NCBI GenBank assembly: GCA_005887855.1 | Contig: VBQB01000239.1 | Location: 1-7,213 of the forward strand | Origin: Verrucomicrobiota bacterium | GTDB taxonomy: Bacteria > Verrucomicrobiota > Verrucomicrobiae > Chthoniobacterales > UBA10450 | DNA: 7,213 nucleotides | Reading direction: 5' to 3' | Part shown: one piece after another, positions 1 through 3,999 of the stretch | Layout: the number at the start of each line of letters is the position of its first letter | Position numbering within the stretch: position 1 is the stretch's first letter | The notes under the pieces: model-generated | What the model was told of the DNA's origin: nothing | The model's input: only the letters and a program-made list of their open reading frames with translations | Database searches by the model: none | Made by a program: the position numbers and the translations under genes

Positions 1-390
1 AAGGCCCCGCGATTCAGAAGATGCGCAGCGGTCTCGCCATTCCATTTCTGCATTGGTAACGGAACCAGCACGCTGATTTTCACGCCCGTAATGTTCGAGG
101 CGCCGGAGGGCCGAAGACAGATAGACGCCGCCGAATGTTTTCGTCGGACTAAATCCTACGCATGCCCGGCGATACGTGACAGGCGCATCGACAGTCGGCG
201 TTTGGCTGGTCATCGACGCGCCACGTTGACGAATCCGCAGGCTCGCTCAATTCGCACAATGCTAGATTAGTTTGAACAGCGCGGTGGCGGGTCGGTCAAA
301 GTGTGGAATCCGCAACGGTCTGGCCGCTGTCCGTCGAATCGCGAACCACGAAGCTTGGGGTGAACATCAAGATAAAAAGGGGAGGCATTC
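1..390. other. Leading stretch without a convincing gene
   Basis: No reading frame here looks like a real protein. Frame 1 on the + strand is open from base 1 to a TAG near 270, but its translation is arginine-rich, low in hydrophobic patterning and matches no family I know. The frame starting at base 3 gives 18 codons ending in TAA at 57-59 and could be the tail of a gene that begins before the window, but that is too short to judge. The stretch probably holds the promoter of the gene at 391. A TTGACG hexamer lies at 226-231, but no good -10 sits at the right distance, so no promoter is called. Confidence 0.4.
381..385 (+). promoter_or_regulatory. Ribosome binding site of the 391 gene
   Basis: GGAGG lies five bases before the ATG at 391, inside a longer purine run (AAAAAGGGGAGG). 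It fixes this start codon and supports translation of the small exported protein. Confidence 0.7.
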
Positions 391-756
391 ATGGTCAAGA
401 AAACAATCAACGCTCTCGCCTGCGCACTGATCGCGCCTTTGGCGTTTGCGCAAACCAGCATGACGACTAAAGGGCAAACGACACCTGGCTCCGGCACTGT
501 CACCACGTATGAGCCTGGAAAAATAATCGTAGTCGGCTCTGAAAACGCGCAGGATACTTTTAGTTACGCGCTCGACGATGCGGTTCGTTACGTGAACAAA
601 GCCGGCAGGCAGATCGACGAGCACCTAATCAAACCCGGCACTCGCATTCATGTCTATTATGACGGCACGGGCGAAACCCCCGTGGTCAACCGTGTGGTGG
701 TCGACGAGAAGATTAAACGAAAAATGATCCGGAGACTTAAAGCCGCAAGGTCTTGA
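391..756 (+). CDS. Small exported protein of unknown function (121 aa)
   Basis: The protein begins with a Sec signal peptide: basic MVKK, a hydrophobic core from about residue 6 to 18, and a probable cut after LAFA at residue 20. A Thr/Gly-rich linker (21-38) leads into a compact domain (about 39-105) that alternates hydrophobic and polar residues (KIIVVG, IHVYY, VVNRVVVD), as expected of a small beta-rich fold. The tail (106-121) is very basic (KIKRKMIRRLK). A GGAGG site five bases upstream supports the start. I do not recognise a named family. Proteins of similar style, with a repeated 'pGt.ivV.se....ytl...v.YVd..G..i....ikPGt.v.VyY', occur as hypothetical periplasmic proteins in Verrucomicrobia and relatives; that is a recollection of style, not a search result. 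It is probably periplasmic. It converges on the LuxR-type gene and appears to be transcribed alone. Confidence 0.75.
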   Translation: MVKKTINALACALIAPLAFAQTSMTTKGQTTPGSGTVTTYEPGKIIVVGSENAQDTFSYALDDAVRYVNKAGRQIDEHLIKPGTRIHVYYDGTGETPVVNRVVVDEKIKRKMIRRLKAARS

Positions 757-905
757 ATCCTCCCGAGCCGTCGTTGATCTTGTTCTCGCGAGGCCGAAAA
801 TTTGTGCCACCTAGCGGGGCAACTACGGGGACATTTCAGAAATCAGATTGCAGATGACGATTCTTACAGCAAGATACGAGACGAGTAAATCTTGCGCCGC
901 GCGAT

Positions 906-1034
906 TCATCGCATCAGCGCCATAAGCCGGCTGCGGCTGGTGACTTCGAGCTTGCGGAAGATCGCGTGAACGTGCTTTTTCACCGTGGGCAAACTCAAGC
1001 CAGTGTCATCGGCAGTCTCCTGGTTACTCCGGCC
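906..1034 (-). pseudogene. In-frame remainder of the LuxR HTH after the UAG
   Basis: Reading on from the UAG at 1035-1037 in the same frame gives 42 sense codons and then TGA at 906-908. The translation begins GRSNQETADDTG, continues LSLPTVKKHVHAIFRKLEV and ends TSRSRLMALMR. This is the rest of a LuxR/GerE helix-turn-helix: the scaffold helix (SNQETADDTG), the recognition helix (LPTVKKHVHAIFRKL) and the last helix (SRSRLMAL). The turn residues and the TVKxHV signature are intact, so the segment was under selection until recently or still is. Without readthrough it has no start and would not be translated. Confidence 0.85.
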
Positions 1035-2045
1035 CTAGCAGACAAGTCGGACAACTTCCTGTTCGCGGCGCGTAAGCCGGACGAAATGGGGCAAACTGGA
1101 GCTCGCCGGCCCGGAACGCGGAGCAGCCTGACGGCGCAAGTCTTCGCACTCGATAAGAAAATGCGGCCGCGCCACGCCGGCTGAGGTGAGCGGTTTCAGA
1201 TGGAGCGTCGCTCGCAAATGCGGCGAGCACGGATGATGCACCTGTTCTTCTTGGGCGCTTGTTTGCGGCGCATTGAGGCGTTGCGCGTGGGCCCATTGTT
1301 GTTTGAGCAGGCGGCATCGGTCGAGGATCTCGGACGGAATCGGGGAACTCGCTTTCATTAGTCGCGCCGCCTCCGGTCCTTTTTCCCACAGCGCGCAGAA
1401 ATCACGCGCGGCCCGGTTTTGATAAATCGACTTAAGATTCCATCGCAGAAGGATCGTCGGCATTGGCAGCCGGTTCAGGAATTCTTCGAAGGCCATCCGC
1501 GCTGAGTGTTCGCGCTCGAGCGAGCCAAGCCGCTGAAGCGCGGCCAGAACCTGCGGGTAAAGCTGCCGGAGCAATTTCATCTCCGCCGACGACAGATCGC
1601 CCTGCGTTGCCGTGCGCATGATTGCAATCACACAAATGAGCCTCTGGCCCTTCCAAAAAAAGAGACCCACGCCGTGCTGGCAGCGTTGAGGCGCCATGTA
1701 TCGGCGATAGAAGGCCGATTTTATCAAACTGTTTCGATTCGAAAAGACGTCGTTAATCCGCACAAACCTGTTATGCGGCCGCCCGGCGATATAATCCTTG
1801 AGCGGCGCGGCGTTGAAAAAACCGTCAGGCATGGGCAATGTCCACCTCGTGATCATTGGCAAAATTGGATTGTGCTGAAGCGTCATCCCCATCAAGCGAT
1901 TTGGGATCGCGGCGGAGAGCAACCGCTGGACGGCTTTCCAAAACGAATCGATGTTCATTGCTCGGTGCAGGCCAAGCAAAGGCCTTTCCAGTACCGGATC
2001 GATCACCGGCTCGCGCTTCGTGCCAACCCCTGCGATTCGCGTCAT
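1035..2045 (-). CDS. LuxR-family transcriptional regulator, cut short by an in-frame amber stop in the HTH
   Basis: As read, this is a 336-residue protein. The N-terminal part (about 20-170) resembles a GAF-type sensor region (WKGQRLICVIAIMR; LSSAEMKLLRQLYPQVLAAL). Residues about 185-300 resemble a PAS-like domain (FEEFLNRLPMPTILLRWNLKSIYQNRAA). Residues 323-336 (RLTRREQEVVRLVC) are the first helix of a LuxR/GerE DNA-binding domain. The frame then hits UAG, exactly where family members have Gln or a similar residue followed by G.SN.EIA. The rest of the HTH follows in frame to 906; the intact protein would be 379 residues. I chose ATG 2045 because GAGGAG (2052-2057 on +) lies six bases before it; a TTG at 2066 lies upstream of that site. 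Without its recognition helix the short product should not bind DNA. It could be a recent pseudogene, a readthrough gene or a sequencing error (one base, A at 1037). It is divergent from the small-gene/Hsp20 cluster. Confidence 0.85.
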   Translation of the reverse strand: MTRIAGVGTKREPVIDPVLERPLLGLHRAMNIDSFWKAVQRLLSAAIPNRLMGMTLQHNPILPMITRWTLPMPDGFFNAAPLKDYIAGRPHNRFVRINDVFSNRNSLIKSAFYRRYMAPQRCQHGVGLFFWKGQRLICVIAIMRTATQGDLSSAEMKLLRQLYPQVLAALQRLGSLEREHSARMAFEEFLNRLPMPTILLRWNLKSIYQNRAARDFCALWEKGPEAARLMKASSPIPSEILDRCRLLKQQWAHAQRLNAPQTSAQEEQVHHPCSPHLRATLHLKPLTSAGVARPHFLIECEDLRRQAAPRSGPASSSLPHFVRLTRREQEVVRLVC

Positions 2046-2051
2046 TCGCGG

Positions 2052-2057
2052 CTCCTC
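2052..2057 (-). promoter_or_regulatory. Ribosome binding site deciding the LuxR-type start
   Basis: On the minus strand GAGGAG sits six bases before the ATG at 2045. It lies downstream of the alternative TTG start at 2066, so the ATG is the better start. Confidence 0.7.
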
Positions 2058-2131
2058 TTTGCGCAACCACTGGTCTCTTGCCCAATCGAAAGCCGCGCCC
2101 CATTCCTGAAGCGTTCGACAATCGGGAGATT

Positions 2132-2153
2132 AAAAAGGCAACCTAAGTTACCT
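2132..2153 (+). promoter_or_regulatory. Conserved 22-nt upstream element, copy 1
   Basis: Five A's are followed by GGCAACCTAAGTTACCT. The same 22 bases recur without change at 2628-2649 and 3122-3143. The core GGCAACCTAAGTTACC is an imperfect inverted repeat (GGCAAC, four bases, GTTACC; 12 of 16 positions symmetric), which suits a dimeric regulator. Alternatively GCAACC with its AAC motif could be the -35 of an ECF-type sigma promoter. The core ends 64 bases before the ATG at 2217 and lies 91 bases from the divergent LuxR-type start, so it could serve both genes. Confidence 0.75.
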
Positions 2154-2216
2154 GGCGATCATCAAGCGGTGCGCGAAAGTTGAGGTTAACCTTAAACAAG
2201 AAAGGAAACACAGCAA

Positions 2217-2486
2217 ATGAAACTCCAAATCAATGTGCCGGTAAGCGGCCTGGACTTGGCAAGCTTGCTCCAGGGTGAAGAAGGGTTTTTCCTCTGCCAA
2301 AACAGGGGGCAGAACTTCATTACTGTGGCAAAGGCTGGTCACTCGATCGCATTTGGGCCGACGCCAATCGGCCGAGGCGTCCAAGAACAGCAGTCCGCTA
2401 CGCTTGGGCCGGAACCTTGGGTCGTCACGAAGATAAGCAACTCGACCGAGTTCGCCGAATTCCACGGGACGATGTCCGGCAGATAG
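2217..2486 (+). CDS. Small conserved protein of unknown function, copy 1 (89 aa)
   Basis: I do not recognise the family. The protein starts MKLQINVPVSGLDLASLLQG and has no signal peptide or membrane helix, so it is probably cytoplasmic. It has alternating hydrophobic stretches (LQINVPV, GFFLCQ, NFITVAK, SIAFGP, WVVTKI), a Gly/Pro-rich middle (FGPTPIGRG) and a single Cys at residue 27, suggesting a small beta-rich fold. AAAGGA lies ten bases before the ATG. Its neighbour at 2716-2991 is 85 of 89 residues identical; changes are V55I, Q59P, T85A, M86I and a two-residue extension. About ten of fourteen codon differences are silent, including third-position changes spread along the gene, which argues that the protein is real and selected. 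It has its own upstream element and terminator, so it is a monocistronic unit. Sharing its element with Hsp20 suggests a stress role by inference. Confidence 0.8.
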   Translation: MKLQINVPVSGLDLASLLQGEEGFFLCQNRGQNFITVAKAGHSIAFGPTPIGRGVQEQQSATLGPEPWVVTKISNSTEFAEFHGTMSGR

Positions 2487-2521
2487 ATGCGCTAAGCCAA
2501 GATAACAAAAGCGCGAAGAAA

Positions 2522-2566
2522 AAATCAAAAGCCTCGGTGGGGAAACTCGCCGGGGCTTTTTGATTT
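2522..2566 (+). terminator. Rho-independent terminator of small gene copy 1
   Basis: The arms AAAGCCTCGGTGGG and CTCGCCGGGGCTTT pair around a GAAA tetraloop (2542-2545), with a few G-U pairs. The stem extends outward through AAATCAAAA and TTTTGATTT with one extra T, and a T run follows the GC-rich part. The flanking A and T runs would let it work in both directions. Confidence 0.9.
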
Positions 2567-2627
2567 AGTCAGCTGCGTGCAGGCTGAGCAAACGCGTTTC
2601 CTGAAGCGTTCAACAATCGGGCGATTT

Positions 2628-2649
2628 AAAAAGGCAACCTAAGTTACCT
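2628..2649 (+). promoter_or_regulatory. Conserved 22-nt upstream element, copy 2
   Basis: The sequence is identical to copies 1 and 3; the symmetric core is 2633-2648, 496 bases after copy 1. Bases further downstream (GGCGGTCGTCAA) differ slightly from copy 1 (GGCGATCATCAA). The core ends 67 bases before the ATG at 2716. Confidence 0.75.
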
Positions 2650-2715
2650 GGCGGTCGTCAATCGGCGCGCGAAACTTCACATCAACGCTAAAAAAGAAAG
2701 GAGAAAAGGCAAACG

Positions 2716-2991
2716 ATGAAGCTCCAAATCAATGTGCCGGTTAGCGGCCTGGACTTGGCAAGCTTGCTCCAGGGTGAAGAAGGGTTTTTCCTCTGCCAAA
2801 ACAGAGGGCAGAACTTCATTACTGTGGCAAAGGCTGGTCACTCGATCGCCTTTGGGCCGACGCCAATCGGCCGCGGCATCCAAGAACAGCCGTCAGCTAC
2901 TCTTGGACCGGAGCCTTGGGTCGTCACGAAGATAAGCAACTCGACCGAGTTCGCCGAATTCCACGGGGCGATCTCCGGTAGAGAGCGCTAA
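2716..2991 (+). CDS. Small conserved protein of unknown function, copy 2 (91 aa)
   Basis: This is a near-identical paralogue of the protein at 2217-2486. It differs at four residues (I55, P59, A85, I86) and ends SGRER instead of SGR. The ending differs because copy 1 has TAG plus ATG where this copy has GAG, and both then run into CGCTAA. AAGGAG lies twelve bases before the start, somewhat far but usable. As for copy 1, there is no signal peptide, membrane segment or known motif, and I name no function. The unit is monocistronic, with the 22-nt element upstream and a GAAA-loop terminator at 3022-3062. Two retained copies suggest either a dosage benefit or a recent duplication. Confidence 0.8.
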   Translation: MKLQINVPVSGLDLASLLQGEEGFFLCQNRGQNFITVAKAGHSIAFGPTPIGRGIQEQPSATLGPEPWVVTKISNSTEFAEFHGAISGRER

Positions 2992-3021
2992 GGCAAGCAG
3001 CAAAACGCGAACGAAAAAATC

Positions 3022-3062
3022 AAAAGCCCCGGTGGGGAAACTCACCGGGGCGTTTTGTTTTT
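3022..3062 (+). terminator. Rho-independent terminator of small gene copy 2
   Basis: The arms GCCCCGGTGGG (3026-3036) and CTCACCGGGGC (3041-3051) form an 11-bp stem around GAAA, followed by GTTTTGTTTTT. Relative to copy 1, two G-U pairs have become C-G and U-A pairs, so base changes have kept or improved pairing. Confidence 0.9.
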
Positions 3063-3121
3063 CGCCAGCTGCGCGCAAGCTGAGGAAAGACTTTTTCTGA
3101 GCGTACCACAATCGAGCGATA

Positions 3122-3143
3122 AAAAAGGCAACCTAAGTTACCT
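3122..3143 (+). promoter_or_regulatory. Conserved 22-nt upstream element, copy 3, before Hsp20
   Basis: The 22 bases are identical to the two elements before the small genes, with the symmetric core at 3127-3142, 494 bases after copy 2. Flanking similarity covers ACAATCG.GCGAT upstream and CGCGGTGC.CGA downstream, then stops near 3167. The core ends 117 bases before the Hsp20 ATG, a longer leader than for the small genes. Confidence 0.75.
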
Positions 3144-3151
3144 CGCAATCA

Positions 3152-3253
3152 CCTCGCGGTGCCCGAGGCTTATATACGCCGGTTTTTATGTTCGGAACAA
3201 CTGGCGGCCGAACACGGCGATAGATACAATCCTGCCGGTAAAGAAAGGATATC
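3152..3253 (+). promoter_or_regulatory. Hsp20 leader with hairpins; candidate RNA thermometer
   Basis: Three hairpins can be drawn in the leader. CCTCG (3152-3156) pairs with CGAGG (3164-3168). TGTTCGG (3189-3195) pairs perfectly with CCGAACA (3208-3214). The last has GATA (3223-3226) with TATC (3250-3253) and TCCT (3230-3233) with AGGA (3246-3249), separated by a CAA bulge. AGGA is the core of the Shine-Dalgarno sequence. A weak, bulged hairpin over the ribosome site at the end of a multi-hairpin leader is the design of ROSE-type RNA thermometers, which are common before small heat shock genes. This is a hand fold; no energy was computed. Confidence 0.45.
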
Positions 3254-3259
3254 ATTAAG

Positions 3260-3715
3260 ATGATGAACACACTCACTCGCTGGGAACCATTCAGAGAAAT
3301 GGAGGACCTGCAGAGCCGGCTCTCGACCCTTTTTGGCCGGACGCCAATGCGCCGGGGGAATGGGAAAGAGAGTATCACGTTGCCCGAATGGACACCCCTC
3401 GCGGACATTACCGAGGACGACAGGGAATACGTCATTAAGGCTGAATTGCCTGAGTTAAAAAAAGAAGACGTAAAAGTCACTGTCGAGAGCGGGGTTCTTA
3501 CCATCTCGGGCGAGCGCAAGTTCGAAAAAGAGGAGAAAAACAAGAAGTATCACCGCGTAGAGCGCGGCTACGGCAGTTTCGTGCGGACTTTCGCGCTGCC
3601 GGACGACGCGGACGCAGACAAAGTAAAGGCCGCGTTCAAGCACGGCATCCTTGAGGTGCATTTGCCGAAGAACGAAAAAGCCAAACCCAAACAGATCGAA
3701 GTCAACGTCGTCTGA
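3260..3715 (+). CDS. Hsp20 family small heat shock protein (151 aa)
   Basis: This is an ATP-independent holdase chaperone that binds unfolding proteins in the cytoplasm as oligomers and passes them to DnaK-type chaperones. The N-terminal arm (1-43) has the usual amphipathic TRWEPFREMEDLQSRLSTLFG. The alpha-crystallin domain spans about 44-138, with ADITEDDREYVIKAELPELKKEDVKV, GVLTISGER (79-86), the HRVERGYGSFVRTFALP strand pair (98-114) and the signature AAFKHGILEVHLPK (124-137). The tail has an I-X-V motif (IEV, 146-148) that docks on neighbouring subunits. Length and layout are typical. ATG 3260 is followed at once by a second ATG; AAGGA is ten bases from the first. Control by the shared 22-nt element and possibly by a leader thermometer fits a heat-stress gene. 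Confidence 0.97.
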   Translation: MMNTLTRWEPFREMEDLQSRLSTLFGRTPMRRGNGKESITLPEWTPLADITEDDREYVIKAELPELKKEDVKVTVESGVLTISGERKFEKEEKNKKYHRVERGYGSFVRTFALPDDADADKVKAAFKHGILEVHLPKNEKAKPKQIEVNVV

Positions 3716-3739
3716 AAGCGACGGGCTTGATTGAAGGCT

Positions 3740-3766
3740 GGTGGGGCTTCGCTGAGAAGCCTCACC
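3740..3766 (+). terminator. Hairpin after Hsp20, possible terminator
   Basis: GGTGGGGCTTC (3740-3750) and GAAGCCTCACC (3756-3766) form an 11-bp stem with one G-U pair and a five-base loop, 25 bases after the Hsp20 stop. No T tract follows, so it may be an mRNA-stabilising stem or a weak terminator. Confidence 0.5.
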
Positions 3767-3801
3767 ACGCCATGGGCGCAGCCAAGATTGTGACCCGAAA
3801 C

Positions 3802-3836
3802 TAGCGATCGGGACACCGCGATCGCTATTTAGCGAT
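3802..3836 (+). repeat. Alternating inverted repeats with two exclusive hairpins
   Basis: TAGCGATCG (3802-3810) pairs perfectly with CGATCGCTA (3819-3827). The same second arm can instead pair through ATCGCTA (3821-3827) with TAGCGAT (3830-3836) across a two-base turn. The two folds exclude each other. A short TTT follows the last arm, so it may act as a back-up Hsp20 terminator. Confidence 0.55.
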
Positions 3837-3840
3837 TTTC

Positions 3841-3938
3841 ATGTTCAGCATTTCGACGAGAAGGGAAAACAACAAACTCAAATGCTGACGAATCCTCAGC
3901 TTCCGCAGCGCGCCCAGTAATGGGCGCGCTTTTTTTTT
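3841..3938 (+). ncRNA. Candidate small RNA or 3' UTR RNA ending in a strong terminator
   Basis: The stretch has TCAGCATTT (3845-3853) pairing perfectly with AAATGCTGA (3880-3888) around a 26-base, purine-rich, single-stranded loop, and it ends in the perfect terminator at 3907-3938. GCTGA (3884-3888) can also pair with TCAGC (3896-3900), giving an alternative fold. No protein gene on this strand lies between Hsp20 and the terminator, and the gene after it runs the other way. A 12-codon frame (ATG 3882, TAA 3918-3920 in the terminator loop) exists but is probably chance. The RNA could be an independent sRNA or be cut from the Hsp20 3' UTR. No clear promoter is seen. Confidence 0.35.
3907..3938 (+). 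terminator. Perfect rho-independent terminator on the + strand
   Basis: AGCGCGCCCA (3907-3916), loop GTAA, then TGGGCGCGCT (3921-3930) form a perfect 10-bp stem followed at once by a run of nine T's (3930-3938). The T run shows it serves + strand transcription, so it does not end the minus-strand gene at 4000-5043. Confidence 0.92.
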
Positions 3939-3950
3939 GCAAAATGAGAT

Positions 3951-3981
3951 CATCGTCGTCCGCAATCGGCAGACGACGACG
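3951..3981 (-). terminator. Weak hairpin after the TIGR03118 gene
   Basis: CATCGTCGTC (3951-3960) and GACGACGACG (3972-3981) pair at nine of ten positions around an 11-base loop, 18 bases after the minus-strand stop. On that strand it is followed by ATGATCTCATTTT, a poor T tract. It is the only terminator candidate for the gene. Confidence 0.35.
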
Positions 3982-3999
3982 TTCGATCTTAGAAGTGGC

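Larger units (their letters stand above)
2105..2599 (+). repeat. Tandem repeat unit 1: control element, small gene, terminator
   Basis: This is the first of two direct repeats of about 496 bp. Matching landmarks are CCTGAAGCGTTC (2105 and 2600), the 22-nt element (2132 and 2628), the small gene (2217 and 2716) and the GAAA-loop terminator (2522 and 3022). The genes are close to identical. The leader between element and start codon has diverged more, apart from a shared AAGAAAGGA. Confidence 0.9.
2600..3095 (+). repeat. Tandem repeat unit 2: control element, small gene, terminator
   Basis: This is the second direct repeat of the unit at 2105-2599. Between the terminator and the next element, units 2 and 3 also share spacer sequence (CAGCTGCG, then AGCTGAG or GGCTGAG). 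The duplication therefore includes spacer as well as gene. A partial third copy continues to about 3167 and supplies the Hsp20 upstream region. Confidence 0.9.

Noticed and set aside
3..59. Possible 3' tail of a gene entering from the left (18 codons ending IPFLHW)
   Set aside because: Too short to identify; cannot be told from chance.
1..270. Open + strand frame from the window edge to TAG near 268-270
   Set aside because: Arginine-rich translation with no family pattern and no supported start; openness over 270 bases is expected by chance at this GC content.
759..793. Inverted repeat CCTCCCGAG / CTCGCGAGG after the 391 gene as a terminator
   Set aside because: One mismatch, a 17-base loop and no T tract; too weak to call.
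2046..2066. TTG start at 2066 for the LuxR-type protein
   Set aside because: It lies upstream of the GAGGAG site, which is well spaced for the ATG at 2045.
1506..2183. Long + strand open frame of 225 codons opposite the LuxR-type gene
   Set aside because: The minus-strand frame has clear GAF/PAS and HTH sequence and a ribosome site; this is its antisense shadow.
2105..3095. Mobile element explanation for the repeated cassette
   Set aside because: No transposase, no terminal inverted repeats and no target-site duplication seen; tandem duplication is enough.
2132..3143. Three identical repeats as a CRISPR array
   Set aside because: The spacing is about 495 bases and filled with genes and terminators; the repeats are promoter elements in tandem cassettes.
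3133..3543. Minus-strand open frame of 136 codons across the Hsp20 gene
   Set aside because: Antisense shadow of a certain Hsp20 coding region; no family features.
3841..3920. Two tiny overlapping frames (15 codons from 3841, 12 codons from 3882)
   Set aside because: No well-spaced ribosome site, and lengths expected by chance; noted only because the second stops in the terminator loop.
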